Of a DNA stretch of 57,754 nucleotides, positions 26,860 through 35,281 are shown in pieces. Within the stretch, counting starts at the first letter, position 1. Each line of letters starts with the position of its first letter. The stretch is from Chloroflexota bacterium (GTDB lineage: Bacteria; Chloroflexota; Dehalococcoidia; Dehalococcoidales; RBG-16-60-22), in NCBI GenBank assembly GCA_018829775.1, contig JAHJTL010000015.1, positions 1 through 57,754 of the forward strand, written 5' to 3'. The notes beneath the pieces are model-generated. The model was not told where the DNA came from. It did no database searches and saw only the letters and a list, made by a program, of their open reading frames with translations. The position numbers and the translations under genes were made by a program.

Positions 26860-27756
26860 ATGAAAAGACTGTTGCTATTTATAGGCATTAGCGTAGTAGT
26901 AATCGGTATATTAATTGTCTTTTCTTCTACCTCATATGCTCTTGATGAAAATGATTGCCTTACGTGTCATGGCAATGAGAACCTCACCAAAGCCAACGGC
27001 GAAGGCAAAACTGTTTCGCTGTATGTCAGTGAAGAACTTGTCAATACTGCGGCTCACCGATTTATAGATTGCACAACCTGCCACACCGCTGATCCACACG
27101 ATGTTGACACACCATTGACCAAGCTTTCTCTCGCCGAAAAATGCGGGACCTGCCATGAATACGAATACAAGTTACACCAAAGCAGTATCCATGGGGAGCA
27201 GCTGGCTAAAGGCAACCCGGATGTAGCTACCTGTGTAGACTGTCACAGTACAACTAATAATCCACATAGCGTTATCCGCGTATTGGAATACAATGCACCG
27301 GCTTACAAGAAGAATATCGCCCAGACCTGCGCCTCGTGCCATAGCAATAAAGAGCTTATGGCGGACTACGGTATTGTAGAAAAGGTATATGAATCCTATA
27401 TGCGGAGCTTCCATGGCAAGGCAATCCAACTCGGTACATATGAAGTAACTCAGCTTGATAAAGCAACCTGTACTAACTGTCACGGGGTTCATGACATCAA
27501 GAGCGCTCAAGACCCCAGCTCCCCGGTAGCCGGGTTGGAAAATTTGGCCGTTACCTGCGAACAATGTCATCCAGGAGCAGGTGTTGAATTCGCCAGGAGT
27601 TTCCTCGGTCACAAAGAAGCTTCACCTCAGAATGTAGGCGCAGCATATTATACCGAGAGGTTCTTTACTATCCTTCTGGTCACAGTCGTGGCTTTTGCGG
27701 TTATTATCGTTGTTATGGCTATCGTAAGGTTTTCAATTAACCGGTGGAGGGAATAA
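26860..27756 (+). CDS. Heptaheme c-type cytochrome with C-terminal membrane anchor
   Basis: 298 residues: an N-terminal signal (residues 4-27), seven CxxCH motifs starting at C33, C71, C95, C125, C157, C204 and C233, and a C-terminal membrane helix (residues 270-289) followed by a basic tail. It is held on the outside of the membrane. It starts an operon with cytochrome b (2 bases downstream), a small membrane protein and a NapC-like cytochrome. The set resembles quinol-oxidising modules that send electrons to extracytoplasmic acceptors. The start is ATG 26860 with a weak ribosome binding site. Confidence 0.88.
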   Translation: MKRLLLFIGISVVVIGILIVFSSTSYALDENDCLTCHGNENLTKANGEGKTVSLYVSEELVNTAAHRFIDCTTCHTADPHDVDTPLTKLSLAEKCGTCHEYEYKLHQSSIHGEQLAKGNPDVATCVDCHSTTNNPHSVIRVLEYNAPAYKKNIAQTCASCHSNKELMADYGIVEKVYESYMRSFHGKAIQLGTYEVTQLDKATCTNCHGVHDIKSAQDPSSPVAGLENLAVTCEQCHPGAGVEFARSFLGHKEASPQNVGAAYYTERFFTILLVTVVAFAVIIVVMAIVRFSINRWRE

Positions 27757-27758
27757 GC

Positions 27759-28490
27759 ATGGCGGCAATAACAAGCGCGGTCGCGTTGACAAGGGTTGAA
27801 GAAGAACAAATAAGGCGCTTCGACATTAATCAAATAGTTCAGCATTACGGCTTAATGTCCAGCTTTATATTGCTGGCGGTAACGGGACTGCCACAGAAAT
27901 TTAATGAATGGGCAATCAGTCAGTGGTGGGTAGGTCTTTGGGGGGGATTTGAAGTCTTGAGGGCAGCTCACCGCTTCGCGGCCTGGGTAATCATTATCAT
28001 TTGCCTTTATCACCTTGTATACATCTTGTATTCAACGGTCATTCTTAAAAGACCTTTCCCGGTTAAAATGATTCCTCTTCCACAGGACTTCGTTAAATTC
28101 TTCCATGAAATCTCCTATTTCCTGGGATTCAGAAAAGGGAAACCTGAATTTGACCGCTTCAACTGGAGGGAAAAGTTCGACTACTGGGCAATATTCTGGG
28201 GCATGCCGGTGATGGCTGGCTCGGGCTTCATAATGATGTACCCGGTATTCTTTACCAAGTTTCTGCCGGGCTGGATAGTCCCCTCCGCTCTCATAGCGCA
28301 TGGCGATGAGGCCATACTTGCTGTAACCTGGATATTTCTGGTACACATATTTTTTAACCACTTTAAACCAAAGATATTCCCCATAAACACTTCCATATTT
28401 ACCGGTAAAGTCTCCAAAGAGCGGTATCGTGAAGAGCATCTCTTAGAATACGAAGGACTACTCAATAAGGAACAGGAAACAGCGAGTTGA
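27759..28490 (+). CDS. Membrane cytochrome b (FdnI/cytochrome b561-like)
   Basis: Start chosen at ATG 27759, after GGTGGAGGG and two bases beyond the preceding stop, rather than the overlapping GTG 27744. The 243-residue protein has four or five membrane helices with His residues suited to bind b hemes: HYGLMSSFILLAVTGLP, AHRFAAWVIIIICLYHLVY and IAHGDEAILAVTWIFLVH with HIFFNHFKP. This is the pattern of formate dehydrogenase gamma and related quinone-reactive cytochromes b. It probably links the quinone pool with the heptaheme cytochrome encoded just upstream. Confidence 0.85.
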   Translation: MAAITSAVALTRVEEEQIRRFDINQIVQHYGLMSSFILLAVTGLPQKFNEWAISQWWVGLWGGFEVLRAAHRFAAWVIIIICLYHLVYILYSTVILKRPFPVKMIPLPQDFVKFFHEISYFLGFRKGKPEFDRFNWREKFDYWAIFWGMPVMAGSGFIMMYPVFFTKFLPGWIVPSALIAHGDEAILAVTWIFLVHIFFNHFKPKIFPINTSIFTGKVSKERYREEHLLEYEGLLNKEQETAS

Positions 28491-28711
28491 CGTACCTCAA
28501 AGAGATTTTCGACGATTGGCTTACAAGAGCCGCTTCTATCAACTTTGTTCTGATTGTAGCGGTTGTTTTATTTAACCTCTTCTCCGATTTACCGGAGAAA
28601 TACCCCCTTTTTGGTGTTATTGTCTATTCCATGGTGCCAGTTCTCTTTATCAGTGGAGGCATCATCTTCGTTCTGGCAATACTTAAAATCCGACCCGGAA
28701 GTGGAAATTGA
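28487..28711 (+). CDS. Small two-helix membrane protein of the cytochrome operon
   Basis: 74 residues from TTG 28487, overlapping the cytochrome b stop codon (TTGA). Two membrane helices (about residues 18-33 and 43-66) with a short acidic N-terminus (KEIFDDWLTRA). The next gene overlaps its end by four bases, so it is embedded in a fully coupled operon. I recognise no family; an accessory subunit of the cytochrome b complex is likely. Confidence 0.6.
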   Translation: MTYLKEIFDDWLTRAASINFVLIVAVVLFNLFSDLPEKYPLFGVIVYSMVPVLFISGGIIFVLAILKIRPGSGN

Positions 28712-29823
28712 AACAGTACAGACGATATCGCGAAAAACTGATTTTCCTTATGACCGCAGGGGCTATCGGAATTATTTTACTGGTAATCGGCGGGTACCAG
28801 TTGCTTGAGTTTACCGATTCAACGGCCTTTTGCGGCAGGCTCTGCCACGACGTAATGTACCCGGAGTATACGGCACATCAAGCGTCCCCACATTCCAGAG
28901 TATCCTGCTCCGAGTGTCATGTCGGTTCAGGGGCTGATTATCTGGTAAGGTCAAAAGTTAGCGGCACTCCTATGTTATTTAACACCCTTGCCGGAATTTA
29001 TCACCGCCCAATACGAACTCCGGTAGAAAACCTCCGCCCGGCGCGTGAAACCTGTGAACAGTGTCATCGCCCGGATAGATTTGCCGGTGACCTTGTCCGT
29101 GTCCACACCACGTATGATATCGATGAGGCAAATACGGAGCAAGTTGATACAAGGGTACTCAGGGTTGGTGGAGGGGAGTTAGAGACCGCCCGTGACATCC
29201 ACTGGCATATTGCAGCCCGCGTCTGGTACGTTCCTCTCGATAGAGAACGACAAGAAATCGCGTGGGTTGGTGTCGAAGATACAGATGCGCAACTAACGGA
29301 GTATATTGACCCACAAAGACATTCAGAAATAACTGCCGAGCTTATTGAAGGTGAGAGACGCCTTATGGATTGCATGGATTGCCACAATCGTGCAACCCAT
29401 ATATTTAATTCTCCTGAAGAACTGGTAGATGCCGCGCTTGCCCAGGGTAAGATAGACAGAGAATTGCCCTACATAAAACGGGAAGCGCTTGAGGCTCTGG
29501 AACCGCCCAGTTTGAGCCTGGCTGAAGCAAATGCAAGAGCTGAAGATATCAAAGAATTCTACCGTGCTAATTACACAACAATCTATAACGAAAAAGTAAC
29601 CGTTATCGAACAGACCGTGGAGGAGGTCAAAGAGATTGCCCGACTTACTACATTTCCTCACATGAAAGTCTCATGGGAAACCTATATCGATAATTCAAGT
29701 CATCTGGAATCGCCCGGGTGTTTTAGATGTCACGGCAAGTTGGTAGAAGCAATTAGTGACGAAAAGGAAGGCGAAGTCATCAACGCCGATTGCGACTTTT
29801 GTCATTACTTCGAGCTGGAATAA
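28708..29823 (+). CDS. NapC/NirT-like multiheme cytochrome c
   Basis: 371 residues from TTG 28708: a membrane anchor (residues 10-32), then FCGRLCHDVMYPEY, where the first heme motif is CxxxCH (C42, C46, H47) with a Met three residues after the His. CSECH and CEQCH follow, with PIRTPVENLRPARETC typical of this NapC/NirT subgroup, then CMDCH and, near the C-terminus, CFRCH and CDFCH. That makes six heme sites. NapC-type proteins take electrons from menaquinol and pass them to periplasmic partners. Overlap by four bases with the upstream gene shows translational coupling. Confidence 0.85.
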   Translation: MKQYRRYREKLIFLMTAGAIGIILLVIGGYQLLEFTDSTAFCGRLCHDVMYPEYTAHQASPHSRVSCSECHVGSGADYLVRSKVSGTPMLFNTLAGIYHRPIRTPVENLRPARETCEQCHRPDRFAGDLVRVHTTYDIDEANTEQVDTRVLRVGGGELETARDIHWHIAARVWYVPLDRERQEIAWVGVEDTDAQLTEYIDPQRHSEITAELIEGERRLMDCMDCHNRATHIFNSPEELVDAALAQGKIDRELPYIKREALEALEPPSLSLAEANARAEDIKEFYRANYTTIYNEKVTVIEQTVEEVKEIARLTTFPHMKVSWETYIDNSSHLESPGCFRCHGKLVEAISDEKEGEVINADCDFCHYFELE

Positions 29824-29958
29824 TTAAATTAGGGTATTTTTCCCGAAGAAATAGGTATAAGTACTCATAGTACGCTCTTATCCAGGTTTGCTAGTATAAA
29901 ATGACGAACTAATTATGTATATTATTCAGCGTGTTTTTTAATTGAAAGGGGGCGAATA

Positions 29959-32253
29959 ATGAAGCTTAGCAGTGTCACCGTACGCCTGTTGTTTGGAGTA
30001 GTCTTATTGCTAATGATCACGTCGCTGATAGCCTGCGGAGCGCCGCAGGGACCAGCCGGACCACCGGGACCGCCTGGACCAGCGGGATCAGCCGGACCAC
30101 CGGGACCAGCTGCACCAACCGAAGAACCCGCTGAGCCTGAGGTAGCTGTAGCCGTTAACGCTGGAGATGACCAGGCGGGAGAGCCAGGAGATACGGTTAC
30201 CCTGAAAGTTAATGTTGAAGTTAACGATGGCTCCACAGTAGAAAGTTATACGTGGGCCCAGACCTCGGGAGTAAAGGCCAGCATCAGCGGCGGTGACTCT
30301 GATACAGCAATGGTTAAATTAGGAGACTCCGCAGCATATAAAGAAGAACTGATTGGAGGTCTCCGCATAGTTGACCGCTTCACGGTTCAGGCAATCAACC
30401 CGCATTCTTTAGAAGCCGCCGAGGTAACAACATTTAAAGTTACCGTAAAGACAAGTGGCGGGGAGTACAGCGATACGGTTAACGTAGCGGCAGACTTGCC
30501 TTACGTGTGGAACCCGGGCATTTCCAATGTACCCAAAGGTCTGACAGTTCTTCTCCACGGCAAAGAACAGAGCTCATATAGCTGGACCGTGTCTTCGCCC
30601 AGTGGCTCTGCGGCTGCTCTAGAAGACGCTTCGAGCCAGAACCCCTCATTTGTTCCTGACGTGGCTGGCAAATATGTTCTTTGGGAGAGCACCAGTCGCG
30701 CCCATCTTAATGTTTACGCCGGAACCTGGACAGGAGCCATAACCGGCCAGAATAGCGATGGCCGTCCCTTATCCGATGATTGTACTATCTGCCACAATGG
30801 AACCATCGCTGAAGACCAGTTCACCGCCTGGCGGGAATCCGGGCACGCCGAAATATTCACTCAAAATATAAATAACCCAAGTGGTCACTGGAGCGAGAGC
30901 TGTGCCGTTTGTCATACTGTCGGCTACAGCCTGGACGCGGCTAACGGCGGTTGGGACGAGGCCAAGGAGGCCGAAGGCTGGGTCGTGCCACCACATGGCG
31001 AGGTTGGCCTCTGGACCGAAATACTGGCCGACTATCCTGAGACGGCGCAACTGTCCAACATCCAGTGCGAAAGCTGCCACGGGCCGAACAACTCTGCACT
31101 TCACGGCAATGGCCAGATTGATGCTGAGAGGGTAAGTCTCTCGTCCGAAGTCTGCGGGGTGTGTCACGGTGAACCGGCACGTCACGGGCGCTACCAGCAG
31201 TGGGAAGAAAGTCTCCACGCCAACACCGAACTGGCCACGGAGCGCTTCGACAATGCCAGTTGTGCCCGCTGCCATACCGCTCAAGGCTTCCTTGCCTGGC
31301 TGCCGCAGCTTAACTCCGGTGATTCGGGCAGTCTCAAAGCCGAGGTTACCTGGACCGCCGACACCGTGGAGCCGGTTACCTGTGCCGTCTGTCATGACAC
31401 CCATGACGTCGGCAATATAACGGGTGAACCGAACGACGTGAACCTGCGTGTAACCGGTAACACGGCTATGCTGCCGTCAGGTTTCCAGGCACTGGGCGTG
31501 GGCAGGGGTGCCCTGTGCATGACCTGCCACAACACCCGCAATGGTGAGCGTAACGACATTGCCATGGCCACACAGGACGACCGCGCACCGCATGTCGCTG
31601 CACAGGCTGACGTCCTGATGGGTGAGAATGCCTACTTCGTGACCACGGGGGCCCGGTCACCGCATTCCTACATCGAGAACACCTGCACCACGTGTCACAT
31701 GGTACTTTCGCCACCGCCAGCGGAGTTCAGCTATAACCTGGGTGGCACGAACCACTCCTTTGAGCCCAGCCTTGAGATATGCGCTGATTGCCACGGCGAA
31801 TTCAATGGCGGCACCCTCATGGAAGCCACCGAAGGGAAGATGGAGGAGCTCAAGGAAGCCATCGAGGCAGCACTTCTAGCTGAAATCAGGACCCAGGTTG
31901 ACGCAGGTAACACCTTGACGTTGGTAGGGTTCGGAGAAGGTGATACTGATGTGGATATCACCGCTGCTAGCTCAATCAGTCACGTAGAACTTCTTGAGTC
32001 TCATGGCCGCCAGGCTATGGATATCACAGTGGATGGTATCACGTATGAGCACATCAGGATTATCTCGGATACCTTGATGAAGGATGCAGCTGGAAAGGAG
32101 CTTGAGATTAACATACTAAGCTCCGATAGGGGTCAGATTATCGCCAAGTCAGGCTGGAACTACTTCCTGCTACATGGCGATGCCAGTGAAGGCGTTCACA
32201 ACCCGAGCTTCACTCTCAACGTGATTAACGCTTCTCTCAGTGCATTGAAATAG
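29959..32253 (+). CDS. Nonaheme lipoprotein cytochrome with collagen-like linker
   Basis: 764 residues with a good ribosome binding site. A lipoprotein signal ends at C26 (SLIAC). Seven Gly-X-Y triplets follow (GPAGPPGPPGPAGSAG and onward, residues 31-51), an acidic linker, and two beta-sandwich PKD-like regions (about residues 60-255). Nine CxxCH motifs lie between about residues 270 and 610. The C-terminal domain ends with WNYFLLHGDASEGVHNPSF, a signature seen at the end of large respiratory decaheme-type cytochromes. It likely carries electrons at the cell surface. It is separated by 135 bases from the NapC-like gene and by a hairpin from the next gene. Confidence 0.88.
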   Translation: MKLSSVTVRLLFGVVLLLMITSLIACGAPQGPAGPPGPPGPAGSAGPPGPAAPTEEPAEPEVAVAVNAGDDQAGEPGDTVTLKVNVEVNDGSTVESYTWAQTSGVKASISGGDSDTAMVKLGDSAAYKEELIGGLRIVDRFTVQAINPHSLEAAEVTTFKVTVKTSGGEYSDTVNVAADLPYVWNPGISNVPKGLTVLLHGKEQSSYSWTVSSPSGSAAALEDASSQNPSFVPDVAGKYVLWESTSRAHLNVYAGTWTGAITGQNSDGRPLSDDCTICHNGTIAEDQFTAWRESGHAEIFTQNINNPSGHWSESCAVCHTVGYSLDAANGGWDEAKEAEGWVVPPHGEVGLWTEILADYPETAQLSNIQCESCHGPNNSALHGNGQIDAERVSLSSEVCGVCHGEPARHGRYQQWEESLHANTELATERFDNASCARCHTAQGFLAWLPQLNSGDSGSLKAEVTWTADTVEPVTCAVCHDTHDVGNITGEPNDVNLRVTGNTAMLPSGFQALGVGRGALCMTCHNTRNGERNDIAMATQDDRAPHVAAQADVLMGENAYFVTTGARSPHSYIENTCTTCHMVLSPPPAEFSYNLGGTNHSFEPSLEICADCHGEFNGGTLMEATEGKMEELKEAIEAALLAEIRTQVDAGNTLTLVGFGEGDTDVDITAASSISHVELLESHGRQAMDITVDGITYEHIRIISDTLMKDAAGKELEINILSSDRGQIIAKSGWNYFLLHGDASEGVHNPSFTLNVINASLSALK

Positions 32254-32276
32254 ACGAAATTAATTTCGCGGTTACA

Positions 32277-32320
32277 GGTGGGCTGGTGGGGTCAACCATT
32301 AAAGGCTCTGCCAGCCCACC
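32277..32320 (+). terminator. Strong intergenic hairpin after the nonaheme cytochrome gene
   Basis: GGTGGGCTGG (32277-32286) and CCAGCCCACC (32311-32320) form a perfect ten-base GC-rich stem. There is no T run directly after it (GTGTGATGG), so termination may be partial, or the hairpin may protect the upstream mRNA. Confidence 0.5.
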
Positions 32321-32370
32321 GTGTGATGGCCAGTTTTCTCAGCCAGTCTAATTCATTTTAGGAGGAGTAA

Positions 32371-32658
32371 ATGAAAAAAATATCGGTACTCTGGATATTA
32401 GCCAGCCTGCTCTTAATCAGCATATTGCTGATTTCATCCTGCGGTGGTAAACCTGAACCCGCTCCGGCTCCCGCTCCAGCTCCGGCTCCTACAACAACCT
32501 CGCCATCAGGGCCAACCCCTACCCCACACACATTGGAAGGCCGCGACAATTGTCTCATGTGCCATGAAACGGGAGTAGGAGATGCTTCAGCAATACCGGA
32601 AGACCACGCTGGACGTACTATTGACCTTTGTCTAACCTGCCATGAAGCAGCAGGGTAA
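32371..32658 (+). CDS. Small diheme c-type lipoprotein
   Basis: 95 residues: lipoprotein signal (LLISSCGG), a Pro-Ala-rich tether (PAPAPAPAPAPT) and two heme motifs, CLMCH and CLTCH. The module PHTLEGRDNCLMCHETG to CLTCHEA is a close relative of the last two hemes of the cytochrome at 10501. It is a tethered small electron shuttle at the membrane surface. A consensus ribosome binding site precedes ATG 32371. It sits directly upstream of the cytochrome c maturation operon. Confidence 0.82.
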   Translation: MKKISVLWILASLLLISILLISSCGGKPEPAPAPAPAPAPTTTSPSGPTPTPHTLEGRDNCLMCHETGVGDASAIPEDHAGRTIDLCLTCHEAAG

Positions 32659-32744
32659 TCTCAATTTGAATACAACTTTCTCGGCATTTACAATATATAT
32701 TAGGTAAATATCCGCAGACTCGCCTGAGTCGCCGGGTGGAGTGG

Positions 32745-33140
32745 ATGATGCTACGAAATAAGAAATTCCTTATCAGTGGGCTTTTGATACTTATTGCCGT
32801 AAGCTATCTCGCCTATACTGGTTTTGAAAGTTCGGCCATTTATTATTACACGGTCAGCGAACTCACAGAGCAAGATGAATCCGTTCGTAATACTAACGTT
32901 CGCGTAAATGGGCAGGTTGATGTTAACTCTGTGGAACACAATTCGACCGGCAGTTCTGCATTAGAGTTCATAATTACAGAAGGTGGGGAAAGCTTTCCTG
33001 TCATTTACCAAGGGATAGTCCCTGATACCTTCGGCGCGGGACGTGAAATCGTAATTGAAGGTTACCTTGATTCAGAGGGAGTATTCCAGGCAGATACAAT
33101 TTTGACCAAATGTCCTTCCAAATACGAGCCTGGGGATTAG
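32745..33140 (+). CDS. ccmE: Cytochrome c maturation heme chaperone CcmE, CXXXY type
   Basis: One N-terminal membrane helix, then the OB-fold of CcmE (VRVNGQVDVNSVEH, LEFIITEGGESFPVIYQG, GREIVIEGYLDSEGVFQADTIL). Classical CcmE binds heme covalently through a His in a region leading to HDENY. Here the corresponding end is TKCPSKYEP, the Cys-containing CXXXY motif known from archaeal and Desulfovibrio-type systems. ATG 32745 (or 32748) is preferred over the GTG at 32736 because of GGTGGAG just upstream. It leads the operon ccmEF-x-ABCD. Confidence 0.88.
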   Translation: MMLRNKKFLISGLLILIAVSYLAYTGFESSAIYYYTVSELTEQDESVRNTNVRVNGQVDVNSVEHNSTGSSALEFIITEGGESFPVIYQGIVPDTFGAGREIVIEGYLDSEGVFQADTILTKCPSKYEPGD

Positions 33141-33163
33141 AGCACTTCAATGGATAGCAATTC

Positions 33164-35281
33164 ATGGCAGTAACCGGCTATGTCCTTCTATGGGGGGCAT
33201 TATTAGCCTCTGTCTATTCGGCTATTGCGTATCAGATTGGAACAAGAAAGAAATTATCCAGACTTGTTGTAAGTGCCAATGATGGCCTTGTAGCCGCATT
33301 TTTGTTTATTTCGGCATCGGTAGCGGTTTTACTGTTTGCCATTCTCACCCACAATTTCCAGATTGAGTATGTTGCTTCATACACCAGCCGTGATACTTCT
33401 TTTTTCTATCTTTTGAGCGGGCTCTGGGCTGGTAACGCCGGCTCTCTGCTGTTCTGGGCATGGCTCATTTCCCTCTTCGCGACAATTTTTCTACTTCGCA
33501 AGAAAGATATAAACGAAGAACTGTTACCCCATGCCTCTTCTGTCATAATGCTTGTTCAGGCGTTCTTCCTTATCCTGCTATTAGCAGTGTCAAATCCATT
33601 TCGCACTCTCCAGGTGGCCCCTCCAGATGGAAGAGGACTTAACCCCATGCTGGAAAATATCGGCATGATATTACATCCTCCTGCTCTATTAGCGGGATAT
33701 GTCGGCTTTACAATTCCGTTTGCTCTGGTTATCGCCGCTTTATTAACCAGGCAGTTCAGTGGGACCTGGTTGTCAGAAGCAAGAAAATGGGCATTATTAT
33801 CCTGGCTCTTATTGGGGGTAGGAAATATCATAGGTGCCTGGTGGGCATATGTTGAGCTGGGCTGGGGCGGTTATTGGGCCTGGGACCCCGTTGAAAATGC
33901 CGGATTAATGCCATGGCTAACAGCGACCGCTTTTCTCCATTCCAATGTAATGCAGAGCAGAAAAGGCGTAATGAAAACCTGGAATCTGTCATTAATAGTA
34001 TTGACTTTCCTTCTGGCCATTTTCGGCACCTTCCTTACCAGAAGTGGAGTCCTTTCTTCTGTTCATACCTTTGGCGAATCCCGTCTGGGTCCTTTCTTTT
34101 TAGTTTTTCTGGGCATCGCCTTTCTCATTTCATTCGGATTAATTTACTACTATAAAGATGAGCTTAAAGCCAGAATGCAGACCCAGTCTTTCGTTTCCAA
34201 GGAATTTGCGTTTCAGTTGGCTACCTGGCTTCTTGTTGGCGCGACGCTGATAATACTCGTTGGCACCATATTCCCGGCCCTGTCCGAAGCTGTAAGAGGC
34301 GTTAAAATAGTGGTCGAAGAGTCCTTCTTCAACCGTGTAAATGGGCCTATTTTCCTGGTTCTGGTGCTCCTTGCCGGCATTTGCATAGCCATCAGCTGGC
34401 GTCAGGATTCAGCCCTTAACCTGCTCCGGAGATTCTTCTGGCCTTTCCTGGCTACCGTGCTTTTTGTCGTGATACTTATTGCAGCCATCGACGTGATATG
34501 GTACGTTACCATATTCCTATCACTGTGCTTCTTAACTTTCCTGATTATCCTGAAAGAATGGGGCCGTGAAGTAAGGGCCCGACACAGGTCAAGTTCGGAG
34601 AACTATGCCAGAGCATTCTGGAAACTACTTCAGGGAAATCGCCCTCACTTCGGTGCATACATCGTTCACCTTTCCATCGCCTTCATAGCCGCCGGTGTTA
34701 TTGGCTCATCATTCCTCGCGATGGAAAAGGAAATCGAGCTTCAACAGGGAGAATCAATAACAATCAAAAACTATACTTTGACCTATGAGGATTTAGCCTA
34801 CTCCGAAACTGCCAGCAAACAGATAGTAACCGCCACTATTTCGGCTCAACATAATCAAAATTTCATTGGAGTATTGAAACCGGAAAAATACTTCCACCGA
34901 AACTATGAGCAGCCGGTAACAGAAGTGGCAATTCGTTCCAGCCCTCTTGAAGACCTTTACGTTATACTGGCCGGCTGGGACACAAATGGTACAGCGGCCT
35001 TTAAAGTGCTGGTCAATCCTATGGTTATCTGGATATGGGTTGGAGGTGGTCTGTTAGCTTTGGGAGGAGTAGTCGCCTATTGGCCAACAAGGAAACGGCA
35101 AAGAATGACGACAAGAACCGGCGTTGTGTCAGAACCAGAACGTGATATTGAAACAGAAATAGAAAAGAAGGTTCTTGAACTGAGACGAAAACGCAGCTTT
35201 TTATGCCCGAATTGTGGAGGAAAATATCAGGAGAATAGTCGTTTCTGTTCTCAATGTGGTGCCAAGCTGAGAGGTGATTAA
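33164..35281 (+). CDS. ccmF: Cytochrome c heme lyase subunit CcmF with C-terminal zinc ribbon
   Basis: 705 residues, polytopic. The WWD heme-handling motif is clear (GAWWAYVELGWGGYWAWDPV), as are conserved His regions: MILHPPALLAGYVG, FLHSNVMQSRKG, SGVLSSVHTF and HFGAYIVHLS. Ahead of the stop comes an unusual tail: a coiled acidic linker (ERDIETEIEKKVLELRRKR) and a zinc ribbon FLCPNCGGKYQENSRFCSQC. CcmF attaches heme from CcmE to apocytochrome. The ribbon might stand in for missing thiol-handling partners or bind RNA or protein; both ideas are speculation. It overlaps the next gene by eight bases. Confidence 0.93.
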   Translation: MAVTGYVLLWGALLASVYSAIAYQIGTRKKLSRLVVSANDGLVAAFLFISASVAVLLFAILTHNFQIEYVASYTSRDTSFFYLLSGLWAGNAGSLLFWAWLISLFATIFLLRKKDINEELLPHASSVIMLVQAFFLILLLAVSNPFRTLQVAPPDGRGLNPMLENIGMILHPPALLAGYVGFTIPFALVIAALLTRQFSGTWLSEARKWALLSWLLLGVGNIIGAWWAYVELGWGGYWAWDPVENAGLMPWLTATAFLHSNVMQSRKGVMKTWNLSLIVLTFLLAIFGTFLTRSGVLSSVHTFGESRLGPFFLVFLGIAFLISFGLIYYYKDELKARMQTQSFVSKEFAFQLATWLLVGATLIILVGTIFPALSEAVRGVKIVVEESFFNRVNGPIFLVLVLLAGICIAISWRQDSALNLLRRFFWPFLATVLFVVILIAAIDVIWYVTIFLSLCFLTFLIILKEWGREVRARHRSSSENYARAFWKLLQGNRPHFGAYIVHLSIAFIAAGVIGSSFLAMEKEIELQQGESITIKNYTLTYEDLAYSETASKQIVTATISAQHNQNFIGVLKPEKYFHRNYEQPVTEVAIRSSPLEDLYVILAGWDTNGTAAFKVLVNPMVIWIWVGGGLLALGGVVAYWPTRKRQRMTTRTGVVSEPERDIETEIEKKVLELRRKRSFLCPNCGGKYQENSRFCSQCGAKLRGD

